57,963 nt of DNA from Alkaliphilus serpentinus (GCF_009017255.1 NZ_WBZB01000044.1:1-57963), one strand, 5' to 3'; shown: positions 44,246 to 54,221, counted from the stretch's first letter. The notes: generated by a model not told the origin, from the sequence alone. Made by a program: numbers and translations.

Positions 44246-44311
44246 AATAGGCAATATGTTGGTAACAAACATAGTAACTATATTAGTGAGTACAAATACT
44301 AGCTTATTTTC

Positions 44312-44342
44312 AAGGATAGTGGGATATCACCCCACTATCCTT
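44312..44342 (+). terminator. Intrinsic terminator
   Basis: A perfect 12-bp stem, AAGGATAGTGGG (44312-44323) with CCCACTATCCTT (44331-44342). The core GATAGTGGGAT also occurs at 41019. Confidence 0.8.
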
Positions 44343-44553
44343 TATATATTCAGTCATAATAAATTGTATACTAATAATGGTTCTTAGTGTCAACACATAT
44401 ATGCTAAAGGCTACAATTTCCGGAAGTTGCTACATTATAATTTTGTAAAGTTTAAAGGGTTTTATTTGGAGTATAGAGAATAATTATAGATGTTTACTAT
44501 GAAATGTAAACACAAAAATATAAATAGGAATGTGGTGGAGGTGTGATGTTAAA

Positions 44554-44880
44554 ATGAAAGAAGTAACTGTTACGGTAATTCTTTTCGTAGTATCAATTGG
44601 AGCGCTTGTTTTAAGTTTTTACTCATTTAAAGAAAAAGGATTTTTGATTAATAATGCCTATATCTATGCAACAAAAAAAGAACGGAACAGTATGGATAAA
44701 AAGCCACATTATCGGCAATCAGCAATAGTATTTTTCTTGATTAGTATCATGTTTTTATTAATTGCTATTGAAGTGCTTTTGGATATCCGATGGATTCTTT
44801 ACGTAGTGTTAGCAGTAATTGCTGTGACGATATTTTATGCCATTGTATCCAGTATATTAATCGAAACTAAAAAGAAATAG
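44554..44880 (+). CDS. Small membrane protein, DUF3784-like
   Basis: A 108-residue protein with three helices and a middle loop KGFLINNAYIYATKKERNSMDK that matches my memory of the DUF3784 family. It is a hydrophobic protein without known function. The ATG at 44554 is about 11 bases after GGAGGTG; in-frame codons to 44530 have no site. Confidence 0.7.
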   Translation: MKEVTVTVILFVVSIGALVLSFYSFKEKGFLINNAYIYATKKERNSMDKKPHYRQSAIVFFLISIMFLLIAIEVLLDIRWILYVVLAVIAVTIFYAIVSSILIETKKK

Positions 44881-44995
44881 AGCTTTTTTCAATATATCTT
44901 TGTAAATAAGAATAAATGAGTATAATTTAGTTTTTAATTATAATACATCATATGTAAAATGCGAAGTGAAAGTATTTTGTGGGAGGGGGTTCATA

Positions 44996-45421
44996 ATGAG
45001 GAATAAGACAACAATGATAATGGTTATGTCTATTTTGACTGTTATTATTGGCATGATTTTTAATTTTCAAGAGTTCTTAATGGGAAGTACTGCAACTATA
45101 AAGAATCTGATTGTTACATTGGCATATATAATCATTTGGATTCTTATTTTAGTAATTAGCATACAAAACAAAAATCATAGGGTCATAAAATGCTTTTCAG
45201 TATTATGGATTGTAACTTCACTTATCGCTATGGTTACAGCATATGTTAATATTACAGGTGCTTCAGCAGATTGGGCAATACCTCTTGCGATATTACTCTT
45301 AGGTCAATGGTATGGAATCCATTTTTTTGTCACAAGTTTTTTAACATCTTCCATTATAGTTGCATCTATATCTTTAGTGATGTCTTTGGTTTGTATTGTA
45401 ATGCTTAGACACACAAAATGA
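44996..45421 (+). CDS. Small membrane protein of unknown function
   Basis: A 141-residue protein with four hydrophobic helices and no recognisable motif apart from YVNITGASADWAIPLAILLL. The ATG at 44996 follows GGGAGGGGG. It lies between other small envelope genes at 44.5-46.1 kb but with intergenic gaps of over 100 bases. Confidence 0.65.
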   Translation: MRNKTTMIMVMSILTVIIGMIFNFQEFLMGSTATIKNLIVTLAYIIIWILILVISIQNKNHRVIKCFSVLWIVTSLIAMVTAYVNITGASADWAIPLAILLLGQWYGIHFFVTSFLTSSIIVASISLVMSLVCIVMLRHTK

Positions 45422-45589
45422 GAGTTTGATTATCAGCTGTTTGAAAATATAATCAGAGAGCCTTAAATTCTTAGATTAATTTATTTTCTTTATAAGTCTG
45501 ATAGATTTGTTATGCGAACAAAGTTCATTTTTACAATTTGAGAACATATTTTAGATATTTGGAGTCTAACAAGTAAAGGAGGTACTCTC

Positions 45590-46105
45590 ATGAAAAGGAA
45601 ATTATATTTACTAGTTTGTATGGTTATAACTATGACGCTCTTGTTTGGGTGCAGAGGTTATAATAACCGCAATTCAGACGAAGGAACAGGAAACACCGTC
45701 CAACATGATGATATAGACTGGGAGTTTACAACATATGAAAATGTTAACGATTTTGTTGGTGTTACTATGATTGTAAAGGAAGAAACAGTGTTGCCTACTG
45801 GATTGACTGTAATATTTGAGAATAATTCTGACAATCGGTGTACTTATGGTGATTATTTCTTGTTGGAAAAGAAAATCAATGAAAAGTGGTATCAGGTTCC
45901 TGTAGCTATAGAAGGGGAATATGGATTTCATGATATAGGATATGAGTTGGTTTCTGGGGACAGTGGAGAATGGAAAGTCAATTGGGACTGGCTCTATGGA
46001 AGCTTAAATACTGGTGAATATCGTATAATAAAAGATATTCTAGATATTAGAGGTACAGGGGATTATGATAAATATTATATGGCAGCAGAGTTTACAATAG
46101 ATTAG
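45590..46105 (+). CDS. Lipoprotein with a bacterial Ig-like domain
   Basis: A 171-residue lipoprotein, lipobox Cys21 (LLFGC). The mature domain has the pattern GLTVIFENNSDNRCTYGDYF, then EKKINEKWYQVP and NTGEYRIIKDI, resembling a family of Ig-like lipoprotein domains common in Clostridia (Big_14 type, from memory). A diverged paralogue lies at 56561-57052 with the same order of motifs. Function unknown; a surface role is likely. The ATG follows AAAGGAGG by 8 bases. Confidence 0.7.
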   Translation: MKRKLYLLVCMVITMTLLFGCRGYNNRNSDEGTGNTVQHDDIDWEFTTYENVNDFVGVTMIVKEETVLPTGLTVIFENNSDNRCTYGDYFLLEKKINEKWYQVPVAIEGEYGFHDIGYELVSGDSGEWKVNWDWLYGSLNTGEYRIIKDILDIRGTGDYDKYYMAAEFTID

Positions 46106-46140
46106 CCGAAAAATGAAAAATGACTTAATGGAGGGAGCAT

Positions 46141-46716
46141 ATGCTAAGAAGTAAGCGGATTGTTGTATTAGCACACTGCATATTAAATACGAATGCAAAA
46201 GTATATGGTTTAAGCAGCTATAAAGCTATAATGACTAAATTAGTTGAATATTTTATAAAAAATGACATAGCAATGATACAGCTACCATGTCCAGAGATGC
46301 AGGTTTATGGAACAAGAAGGTGGGGACTGGTAAAAGAACAGCTTAATACTCAATTTTATCGAAAAAACTGTAGGAAAATGCTCAAAGGGTTGATTTGGCA
46401 ACTAGATGACTATAAGAATAACGGTTATAACATAATAGGGATTGTTGGTGTTAATGGCAGTCCAAGCTGTGGAGTTTCCAGAACATGTAGTGGGGTTGAT
46501 TGGTTTGGCGAGTTTTTAGATAAAGAAGATACATGGAGGAAGATTGAATCACTTAAATCAATTGATGGACAAGGTGTATTCATTGAGGAATTAATATTAT
46601 TATTAAATAAGTATAATTTAGAAATACCCATATTTGAAATAAGCGAAACCAACACAGACGCTTCGATTGATGAGATAATATGCAAGTTTGAATCGCAGAT
46701 AATTACTAATCCATAA
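46141..46716 (+). CDS. TudS-related (DUF523-like) putative desulfidase
   Basis: A 191-residue protein with three cysteines placed as in TudS, which uses a 4Fe-4S cluster to desulfurate thiouracil: C13 (LAHCILNTNAK), C50 (QLPCPEM) and C110 (NGSPSCGV). The fold and motifs match the broader TudS-like group; the substrate in this branch is not known. The ATG follows GGAGGG. Its C-terminal half has a truncated copy at 43964. It is followed after 157 bases by a polar amino acid ABC transporter, which may or may not be functionally linked. Confidence 0.8.
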   Translation: MLRSKRIVVLAHCILNTNAKVYGLSSYKAIMTKLVEYFIKNDIAMIQLPCPEMQVYGTRRWGLVKEQLNTQFYRKNCRKMLKGLIWQLDDYKNNGYNIIGIVGVNGSPSCGVSRTCSGVDWFGEFLDKEDTWRKIESLKSIDGQGVFIEELILLLNKYNLEIPIFEISETNTDASIDEIICKFESQIITNP

Positions 46717-46798
46717 TGTTCTATATCAATAATCTAACTAGTTTATACATAACAAGATTTTACCTATACAAGTAACATTTTGTATAGAAAATATCAAT

Positions 46799-46827
46799 TT
46801 GACTGAAACTTTCTCCTTAAGTAAACT
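46799..46827 (+). promoter_or_regulatory. Promoter of the amino acid ABC transporter operon
   Basis: TTGACT (46799-46804), a 17-base spacer and TAAACT (46822-46827), 46 bases before the start codon. Confidence 0.5.
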
Positions 46828-46873
46828 TATATAAGTGAGTAATCTTAATAAGATGACAGAAGGAGGAGTTAAC

Positions 46874-47692
46874 ATGAAAAAAATATTATCAATATTATTA
46901 GCTTTATTGATGCTTAGTAGCCTAGTTGCTTGTTCTAGCCAAAGCACAAATGAAAAAAACACTGAAAATACCAATAATGATACCTCTTGGACTAAAGTTC
47001 AGGATAAAGGAGAATTGGTAGTAGGTAATTGTCCAGAATATCCACCATTCTCATCGAGAAACCCTAACGGTGAAATAGAAGGCTTCGACTCTGATTATGC
47101 AAAGGCATTAGGAGATGCCCTAGGTGTTAAAGTTACTATTAAAGACACAGCATGGGAAGGCTTAGTAGCTGGCTTACAAAAAGGTGACCATGATATCATC
47201 ATTTCTTGTATGTCTCCAGAGGAAGCAATCGCTGCTTCCGAAAACGTTAATATGAGTATACCATATTATGAGTTAAGTGAAATTATTGTGGTAAGATCTG
47301 ATGAAGAGTCTATTAAATCTAAAGAAGATCTTACTGATAAGATTATTGGAGTTCAAGCTAACACTACAAGCGAAGTAGCAGTTGATAGTTTAAAAGATAT
47401 GGATATTATTGTGAAGGATATTACCAAGTATAATCGAAATCAAGAGGCTCTAATTGATTTAATAAATGGGAGAGTAGACGCTGTAGTTGTTGGTTACGCA
47501 TATGCTGCCACGAAAGCAAAAGATAATACTGAATTAAAAATAATAAATGATCCTGTAAGATCTGTTGATATTGTTGTTGTAATTAACAAAGGTGCTGATG
47601 ATTTAACAGATAAAATAAATGAAGCTATAAATACAGTAAAACAAAATGGAGCCTATGATACTATACATAAAAAATGGTTGGGGTTAGAGTAG
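46874..47692 (+). CDS. Polar amino acid ABC transporter, substrate-binding lipoprotein
   Basis: A 272-residue SBP_bac_3 lipoprotein, lipobox Cys20 (SLVAC). The opening GELVVGNCPEYPPFSSRNPN and EGFDSDYAKALGDALGVKV are family standard, followed by the arginine-anion region DEESIKSKEDLTDKIIGVQ. The amino acid cannot be named from sequence. The ATG at 46874 follows AGGAGGAG. The permease starts on the base after its stop codon, and the ATPase overlaps the permease, so the three form one operon. Confidence 0.95.
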   Translation: MKKILSILLALLMLSSLVACSSQSTNEKNTENTNNDTSWTKVQDKGELVVGNCPEYPPFSSRNPNGEIEGFDSDYAKALGDALGVKVTIKDTAWEGLVAGLQKGDHDIIISCMSPEEAIAASENVNMSIPYYELSEIIVVRSDEESIKSKEDLTDKIIGVQANTTSEVAVDSLKDMDIIVKDITKYNRNQEALIDLINGRVDAVVVGYAYAATKAKDNTELKIINDPVRSVDIVVVINKGADDLTDKINEAINTVKQNGAYDTIHKKWLGLE

Positions 47693-48358
47693 ATGAATGC
47701 TCTTGATTTTAAGTTTCTTATTCCATACATACCGCAATTAATTAATTCAGCTAAAATAACAATAAAACTAGGAGTGCTATCCTTTGGGATAGCACTTTGT
47801 ATAGCTATCATAGTAGGGACCCTAAGAACATTAAAATTACCGAGATTACTAAAAGTATTATTTGCAGTATATGTTGAAATATTTAGGGGAACTCCATTAT
47901 TAATACAATTATTTTTTATTTATTATGGTTTACCTAGATTTGGTATACTTTTTAAGCCATTTACTGCTGCTGTAATAGGTTTATCCTTAAATAGTGGTGC
48001 CTACATGTCAGAAGTTGTCAGAGGATCAGTTAATTCTATAGAAATAGGGCAGTATGAAGCTGCATATAGCTTGGGATATAGCAAAACACAAGCTTTTCTG
48101 CATATTATCTTCCCTCAAGCCTTTCGTGTTATGTTACCCACCATTATGAACTATTTTTCCACAATGATAAAAGAAACTTCCCTTGCTTCTGTATTGACAA
48201 TAGCCGAGTTAACTAGAATTGGTAACCAAATTTATGCTAGAACCTTAAGTCCTTTTGAAATTTATATTACATTGGGCACAGTATATTTTATAATGACATA
48301 TTCTGTTTCGTTATTATCGAAGGTAATAGAGAGGAGAATAAGCCTATGGACCCGTTAA
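47693..48358 (+). CDS. Polar amino acid ABC transporter, permease
   Basis: A 221-residue HisM/GlnP-type permease with about five helices and the EAA loop EAAYSLGYSKTQAFLHIIFP. It forms the membrane channel with itself or a partner. No intergenic base separates it from the binding-protein gene, and its last 13 bases overlap the ATPase gene. Confidence 0.95.
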   Translation: MNALDFKFLIPYIPQLINSAKITIKLGVLSFGIALCIAIIVGTLRTLKLPRLLKVLFAVYVEIFRGTPLLIQLFFIYYGLPRFGILFKPFTAAVIGLSLNSGAYMSEVVRGSVNSIEIGQYEAAYSLGYSKTQAFLHIIFPQAFRVMLPTIMNYFSTMIKETSLASVLTIAELTRIGNQIYARTLSPFEIYITLGTVYFIMTYSVSLLSKVIERRISLWTR

Positions 48359-49065
48359 TAGAGATTAAAAACTTACAAAAGTCTTATGGAAAAAATCATG
48401 TGTTAAAAGGAATCACAACTAGCATAAAGAAGGGTGAAATAGTGTCTGTTATTGGTCCCAGTGGCTCGGGAAAAAGTACGCTAATTCGATGCATGAATGC
48501 TTTGGAAAGATTAGATGAAGGGGAAATAATCATAAATGGAGAAAACATTAATAATGGTAATAAAATTAGCAGAAAGATTGCAATGGTTTTTCAACATTTC
48601 AACCTCTTTCCCCACTATAAGGTAATAGATAATCTTATTAATCCGTGCAAAATCGTAAGAGGAATGAGCGATAAAGAAGCGAAGAAATTAGCTGTTGATT
48701 TATTAGAAAAAGTGAAACTGTTGGATAAAGCAAATGAATATCCATCGAGTTTATCGGGTGGTCAAAAACAGAGAGTAGCCATTGCTAGGGCTTTATCAAT
48801 GAATCCAGAAATAATACTATTTGATGAACCAACCTCCTCATTAGACCCAGAATTAGCATATGAGGTTTTTGATACAATGAAATCTATTGCAAGAAGTGAT
48901 TTGACTATTTTGCTTGTTACCCATCAAATCAATATGGTTAAGAACTTTTCTTCCAGGGTAATTTTTTTAGAAAATGGTCATATATATTTTGATGGTACAC
49001 CAGATGAATTAATTAACAATACTGATAATAGAATAAAGCAATTTCTAGAAAAAGTATACTATTAA
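48346..49065 (+). CDS. Polar amino acid ABC transporter, ATP-binding protein
   Basis: A 239-residue GlnQ-type ATPase. Walker A is GPSGSGKST, the signature is SLSGGQKQRVAIARAL, Walker B is EIILFDEPTSSLD, and the switch histidine is in LVTHQIN. It overlaps the permease gene by 13 bases, showing translational coupling. Confidence 0.96.
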   Translation: MDPLIEIKNLQKSYGKNHVLKGITTSIKKGEIVSVIGPSGSGKSTLIRCMNALERLDEGEIIINGENINNGNKISRKIAMVFQHFNLFPHYKVIDNLINPCKIVRGMSDKEAKKLAVDLLEKVKLLDKANEYPSSLSGGQKQRVAIARALSMNPEIILFDEPTSSLDPELAYEVFDTMKSIARSDLTILLVTHQINMVKNFSSRVIFLENGHIYFDGTPDELINNTDNRIKQFLEKVYY

Positions 49066-49177
49066 TTAAGACTTTAAGGCTTGGCTAAAAATAGTGAGAT
49101 TAACTATATATTCAGTACTTTTATCCACCCTCCTGCATAGAATAGTATGTATACTACAAATATAGGAGGGTTAAATT

Positions 49178-50248
49178 ATGAGTAAAAAAGGACATATCTA
49201 TAGGCTATTTCCAGGAGGCAATACCCCTTCCGGCTTCTATTCCTATTACCACCATGTAATAGACCTTAAAAAGGCAAATCATGTATACATAATAAAGGGA
49301 GGTCCCGGTGTAGGAAAGTCTCAGCTAATGAAGACCATAGGCAATCGGTTGGTGGAAGAGGGCTACGATACTGAATTTCATCATTGTTCAGCTGATCCCG
49401 ATAGTATTGATGCGGTGGTTTTTCCGCAGCTTAAAATTGCCATGATTGATGGTACCTCACCCCATGTTATCGACCCCAAATTTCCGGGAGCAGTGGATGA
49501 GATCATCAACCTAGGGGATTTTTGGAATGAGGCTGCTATGAAGGAAAATAAAGCTGCAGTTATTAAAGCAATGGAGGATTACAGTAAAATATACAAAAGG
49601 GTATATAAGTACCTAGCAGCAGCTAAGCTTGTTCACGATGATATAGAATGGATTTATAATGAAGCTGTAGATTATAACGCAATCAAAAAGAAATTTGCTC
49701 CCTTAATTGGTTTGTTAGACATTAAGGATATGGATAAGGAATCCTATCAAAGACATTTATTTGGAAGTGCCTATACCCATAAAGGACATATACATTATGG
49801 AGAAACCTATTTATCACCGATAAAGCATAAGTTTCATATAAATAGTGAAAGTATTCATATAGGATCCTATATCTTAGAATATGCAAAAAAATACTTGGTT
49901 GAAAAGGGATATGATATGATTAATTACCATCATCCTCTTGAACCAGAAAGACTAGAAACTATTGTAGCGCCCGAGCTTGATGTATCCATAACCACATTGC
50001 CAGATGTGGGAGGCAAAACTGTTCTAGATAGTAAGAAATATCTAGATTCAAAGGTATTCAATAAATACAATGATTTAATGAAGGAAAGTGAAGAATACTA
50101 TAACAAACTAATGGCTATTGTTTTTAAAGATTTAAAAAGGGCAAAAGGAGATCATGATATTATAGAGACCTACTATATTCCAAATATAAATTTTAGTAAG
50201 GTGGATAAATTGCGAGATTCCTTAATAGAAAAGATTTTAAATAAATAA
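49178..50248 (+). CDS. P-loop ATPase of the PRK06851 group
   Basis: A 356-residue cytoplasmic protein of a Firmicutes ATPase group known to me as PRK06851; its role is not established. Walker A is GGPGVGKS at residues 41-48, and the motif HHCSADPDSIDAVVFPQLKI follows. A second, degenerate half starts near residue 200, giving the family's two-lobed layout. The opening GHIYRLFPGGNTPSGFYSYY is the family start. A 23-base scrap of this gene lies at 43882. A hairpin terminator follows. Confidence 0.85.
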   Translation: MSKKGHIYRLFPGGNTPSGFYSYYHHVIDLKKANHVYIIKGGPGVGKSQLMKTIGNRLVEEGYDTEFHHCSADPDSIDAVVFPQLKIAMIDGTSPHVIDPKFPGAVDEIINLGDFWNEAAMKENKAAVIKAMEDYSKIYKRVYKYLAAAKLVHDDIEWIYNEAVDYNAIKKKFAPLIGLLDIKDMDKESYQRHLFGSAYTHKGHIHYGETYLSPIKHKFHINSESIHIGSYILEYAKKYLVEKGYDMINYHHPLEPERLETIVAPELDVSITTLPDVGGKTVLDSKKYLDSKVFNKYNDLMKESEEYYNKLMAIVFKDLKRAKGDHDIIETYYIPNINFSKVDKLRDSLIEKILNK

Positions 50249-50259
50249 TAATTTTATTT

Positions 50260-50296
50260 AGCAAAAACAGCTTAATTAGGCTGTTTTGCTGTTTTT
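50260..50296 (+). terminator. Intrinsic terminator
   Basis: AGCAAAAACAG pairs with CTGTTTTGCT (one bulged A), followed by GTTTTT. Confidence 0.7.
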
Positions 50297-50434
50297 GAAG
50301 AATTTTTTAAGGGAGATTCTAAATATATAAAAAAAATAAAAAGGAATTAGAAGAAAAATATGGAATAAGGTATATGGATTTGAAATGCAAAAATATTTAC
50401 ATCTTTTAGATATTTCTCAATAAGGGGAGATTTT

Positions 50435-52045
50435 ATGAATGTCAATTCATATATACTTGGAAATTATAACTATTGTGCATTGATTAATAGTATAACAGAT
50501 AAAGTAGTTATATTTAGGGTAATTCATGATTCTCAGGGCAATACAGTGGATTACTTAGTCGAGGAAGTAAATCAATCCTTTATAGTAGCATCAGGTTTAA
50601 CAAGGGAGGCTATAATAGGAAGAAGTATAAGAAATGGGATGGACTTCCTTGATATAAAAATCAACTGGGTAAGCTGTTTTAATGAGGCATATAATCAAAG
50701 GCTAAGGGGTAATTGCTCAGATAGGGAATTAAAGTCTGGTAGCTTCAATTATTCAGTTCTTTGTGATGAGGACTTTATGACTGTTATAGTGAAGGATAAC
50801 AGGACTGAGGATGAAATCTTCAAGAAGGATAGAGCCAGTTATCAATTGCTGATAGATTCATTCCCACAAGGTATGATCGTTCATAATAAAGAGAGAATAA
50901 TGCTTGCAAATAAAACCATAGCAAATCTTTTAAATATAGAAAGCTCTAAATTAATGGATATATCTATTCTTGATATAACCCATCCTAGCGATAAGTCCGA
51001 AATTAAAAGTAAACTCAATTCTATTACCGAGGGAGTAGAGCTTGTTCAAAGCTATGTTATTAGGGGAATTACTACTGATAATAGAATGCTGGAGCTTGAG
51101 GTTCATAGTTTCCCCTTTACAAGAGATAATCGGAATATCATTTTGTCCATTGTATTTGACATTACCAAGCATAAGGGTTATAAATATACAGATTTCTCCA
51201 TTGAGGATCACTCTGTTGAAAAAATCTTAGAATATGATCGTATGAAAACAGATTTCTTCTCTAATATATCCCATGAGTTCAAAACACCCTTAAATGTTAT
51301 ATTGGGCACATTGCAACTTATGAATTTGTATTTAAAGGATGCTAGTGCCAGCTCCCTAGAGAATAGAATGAGACAGAAAATTAATATAATGCAACAAAAC
51401 TGCTATCGATTACTCCGGTTGGTCAATAATATAATAGATATTACTAAAATAGATAGAGGCTATTATCAAATTAATTTAGAAAATCATAATATCATTAAAA
51501 TCGTTGAAGTGATTGCCCTTTCCGTAAAAGATTATATAGAAGCTAAGGGAATAAAATTTACTTTTGAAACAGATATAGATTCTAAAGTCACAGCCTGCGA
51601 TCCAGATAAAATAGAAAGAATTATCCTTAATTTATTATCAAACGCTATAAAATTCACGAAAGCTGGTGGCGAAATTTCAGTTCATATTAAGGAAAAGGGT
51701 GGTAATCTTAAAATTCTAGTAAAGGATACGGGAATAGGTATACCGCCTGATAAAACAAATATTATTTTTGAACGTTTTATACAAGTGGATAAGTCCTTTA
51801 TTAAAGATAATATTGGCAGCGGAATAGGTCTATCCCTGGTAAAATCATTAGTAGAAATGCATAATGGTAAAATCCATGTGGAAAGTCAGCTAAATAAGGG
51901 TAGTGAGTTTATAATCGAACTACCGGTTTTTACAGTGGCAGCCAATAAACTTGCTACTGAAGTAGCTCCAGATTATCATAATGGCCCCGTTGAAAAAATT
52001 AGTATAGAATTTTCGGATATTTACTATCATAATAAGGTCATTTAG
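50435..52045 (+). CDS. Soluble PAS-domain sensor histidine kinase
   Basis: A 536-residue kinase with no transmembrane segment. Two PAS-like segments occupy residues 10-240 (FRVIHDSQGNTVDYLVEEVN, and LIDSFPQGMIVHNKERIML). The dimerisation and phosphoacceptor domain has FFSNISHEFKTPLNVILG with H280 (approximately), then the ATP-binding N box LLSNAIKFTKAG, G1 DTGIGIPPDK, F box and G2 GSGIGLSLVKSL. No response regulator gene is near, so it is an orphan; in spore-formers such kinases often feed Spo0A, but this is inference. Confidence 0.93.
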   Translation: MNVNSYILGNYNYCALINSITDKVVIFRVIHDSQGNTVDYLVEEVNQSFIVASGLTREAIIGRSIRNGMDFLDIKINWVSCFNEAYNQRLRGNCSDRELKSGSFNYSVLCDEDFMTVIVKDNRTEDEIFKKDRASYQLLIDSFPQGMIVHNKERIMLANKTIANLLNIESSKLMDISILDITHPSDKSEIKSKLNSITEGVELVQSYVIRGITTDNRMLELEVHSFPFTRDNRNIILSIVFDITKHKGYKYTDFSIEDHSVEKILEYDRMKTDFFSNISHEFKTPLNVILGTLQLMNLYLKDASASSLENRMRQKINIMQQNCYRLLRLVNNIIDITKIDRGYYQINLENHNIIKIVEVIALSVKDYIEAKGIKFTFETDIDSKVTACDPDKIERIILNLLSNAIKFTKAGGEISVHIKEKGGNLKILVKDTGIGIPPDKTNIIFERFIQVDKSFIKDNIGSGIGLSLVKSLVEMHNGKIHVESQLNKGSEFIIELPVFTVAANKLATEVAPDYHNGPVEKISIEFSDIYYHNKVI

Positions 52046-52141
52046 GGATGTTTTTCATATAATATTGATTTTAATCACAGATTACATCATAAATATAGAC
52101 TAAAATAATAATAACAACAAATTAATAGGAGGTATTTATTT

Positions 52142-52486
52142 ATGAGTAGAAATCAGTTAATTAAGAATATGCCTTTATCTCAGGCAACAAAGATGGTGGA
52201 TCTAATCGACTATCATGAAGGACAAGTTGTTAGCAGAACAATATCCCAGAGGGATGACCTCAGTATAACTCTATTTGCCTTTGACAAGGGAGAGGCCATT
52301 AGCACCCACTCATCCCCTGGAGATGCACTGGTTCACGTTCTAGATGGTAAGGCTGAAATTACAATAGGTGAAGAAAAAATTATTGCAACTGAAGGTGATG
52401 TTGTGGTAATGCCAGCCAACATTCCCCATGGCCTTGATGCTATAGAAAAATTTAAGATGTTCCTAGTGGTGGTAAAGCCAAATTAA
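52142..52486 (+). CDS. Small cupin-domain protein
   Basis: A 114-residue cupin. Motif 1 is DKGEAISTHSSPGDALVHVL and motif 2 GDVVVMPANIPHGLDA, with histidines in both (H in STHSSPGD and IPHG). It is distinct in sequence from the cupin at 17267. The ATG follows AGGAGG. Function unknown; this group is often linked to metal-dependent isomerase or regulator roles. Confidence 0.88.
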   Translation: MSRNQLIKNMPLSQATKMVDLIDYHEGQVVSRTISQRDDLSITLFAFDKGEAISTHSSPGDALVHVLDGKAEITIGEEKIIATEGDVVVMPANIPHGLDAIEKFKMFLVVVKPN

Positions 52487-52562
52487 TTTAAACTAATTAA
52501 ACATGGGACACCATAGCCTTCCTATGCATAATATGTAATGCAAATAGGAAGGAGGAACACAA

Positions 52563-52853
52563 ATGCAATTTGTACCAAAAACTAAGAGTCAAGCTGCATC
52601 AGTTAATGCAGAGGGGTGTCACAAACCAATTAGCAATTGTCCACAGCTACCAGGCACCATACTTCGAATAAATATTCCAGCAGGGGCAGTAATCAACCTA
52701 CTGAATCTGATAGAAATAGCTTCTCCCAGTGGTATATGCTTAATAATTAGAATACCTCTTTTAGGGGGAAACTCTACAAAGGCCTTCAGTTTGGATAACT
52801 TAATTCAAACAATAGAAAAAGCAGGGGGCAGTATAGAAATTTTACCAGAGTAA
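52563..52853 (+). CDS. Small protein of unknown function with a C-H-x-C motif
   Basis: A 96-residue protein I do not recognise. The N-terminal third has EGCHKPISNCPQLPG, with two cysteines and a histidine suited to metal binding. The C-terminal part is hydrophobic (NIPAGAVINLLNLIEIASPS, then ICLIIRIPLLGG) and ends in a helix-strand SLDNLIQTIEKAGGSIEIL. The ATG follows AAGGAGG. A terminator follows at once. Confidence 0.7.
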   Translation: MQFVPKTKSQAASVNAEGCHKPISNCPQLPGTILRINIPAGAVINLLNLIEIASPSGICLIIRIPLLGGNSTKAFSLDNLIQTIEKAGGSIEILPE

Positions 52854-52864
52854 ATGATGTTTAT

Positions 52865-52887
52865 GGGCGACTTATAGGTCGCCCTTT
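52865..52887 (+). terminator. Intrinsic terminator
   Basis: GGGCGAC (52865-52871) pairs with GTCGCCC (52878-52884), then TTT. Confidence 0.75.
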
Positions 52888-52979
52888 AAAATTTTAGAAT
52901 ATCTAAATAATTTTTGATAACCTATTTATTTTGTATTATAATGATAGTAGTTAGAAAACTTTACAAAGGAGATGAAATA

Positions 52980-54203
52980 ATGGAAAGGGTTGTAGAGAGG
53001 TTTATTAGGTATGCAAAATTTGATACAAAATCTGATCCTAATTCTGAGGTTTGTCCAAGCACTAAGGGGCAATATGCCTTGGGAGAAGAGCTGGTAAAGG
53101 AGCTCCTTGAAATAGGCCTTACAGATGCAAACATTGATGAGAATGGCTATGTAATGGCAACACTACCCTCCAATATAGATGAAAATATTCCCACCATCGG
53201 ATTTATTGCTCATATGGATACCAGTCCTGATATGTCTGGCTTAAATGTAAAACCTCAAATAGTAGAAAATTATGACGGCAAGGATATTGTATTAAGCGCT
53301 GAAAAAAATGTAGTCCTTTCACCTAAGGATTTTCCAGATTTATTAAATTATGTTGGTGAAACCCTAATAACAACCGATGGTACCACTTTGCTGGGAGTAG
53401 ACAATAAGGCAGGAATAGCCGAAATCATTACTGCTGTTGAGTATCTAATAAATAATCCCCATATTAAGCATGGAACCATAAAAATTGCCTTTACACCAGA
53501 TGAAGAGATCGGTAGAGGGGCAAACTTGTTTGATGTAAAGACCTTTGGTGCTGATTATGCTTATACCATGGATGGAGGCCCTGTAGGAGAATTAGAATAC
53601 GAAAACTTTAATGCAGCAAGTGCAAAAATTAAAATTCAGGGTAGAAATGTACACCCAGGAACGGCGAAAAATAAAATGAAAAACTCCATACTCATAGCTA
53701 TGGAATTAAACGGAATGCTTCCGGTGAATGAAAGACCTGAACATACTGAAGGCTATGAAGGCTTCTTCCATCTCAATGATATAAAAGGAGATGTGGAGGA
53801 AACTTATTTAGAATATATTATCCGGGACCATCATAAAGACTTATTCCAAAAGAAGAAGAAAACAATTATAGAAGCAGTTGCATTTTTAAATTCCAAGTAC
53901 GGCCATGATACTATCCACATGGACTTAAAGGACGCTTATTACAATATGAAGGAAAAAATTGAGCCTGTGATGGATATTATATTAAAGGCAAAGAAGGCTA
54001 TGGAGGATCTTGGAATTAAGCCAATCATTAAGCCAGTGCGGGGAGGAACAGATGGAGCTAGATTGTCTTATATGGGTTTGCCCTGTCCTAATATATTTGC
54101 TGGAGGACATAATTATCATGGTAAATATGAGTACATACCAGTAAACTCTCTAAAAAAAGCAGTGGATGTAATACTTAAAATCATTCAAGACCTAGCTGTT
54201 TAA
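52980..54203 (+). CDS. pepT: Peptidase T (tripeptide aminopeptidase)
   Basis: A 407-residue M20 zinc peptidase, the normal length, which removes N-terminal residues from tripeptides in the cytoplasm. The opening [14 protein letters not shown] and CPSTKGQ are PepT-specific. Metal and catalytic residues are seen in [19 protein letters not shown] and [10 protein letters not shown], and near the end [15 protein letters not shown]. The ATG at 52980 follows AAAGGAGATG; an upstream in-frame start at 52914 lacks a site. A long hairpin terminator follows. Confidence 0.96.
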   Translation: MERVVERFIRYAKFDTKSDPNSEVCPSTKGQYALGEELVKELLEIGLTDANIDENGYVMATLPSNIDENIPTIGFIAHMDTSPDMSGLNVKPQIVENYDGKDIVLSAEKNVVLSPKDFPDLLNYVGETLITTDGTTLLGVDNKAGIAEIITAVEYLINNPHIKHGTIKIAFTPDEEIGRGANLFDVKTFGADYAYTMDGGPVGELEYENFNAASAKIKIQGRNVHPGTAKNKMKNSILIAMELNGMLPVNERPEHTEGYEGFFHLNDIKGDVEETYLEYIIRDHHKDLFQKKKKTIIEAVAFLNSKYGHDTIHMDLKDAYYNMKEKIEPVMDIILKAKKAMEDLGIKPIIKPVRGGTDGARLSYMGLPCPNIFAGGHNYHGKYEYIPVNSLKKAVDVILKIIQDLAV

Positions 54204-54221
54204 ATTTATTTTGATTTGTTG

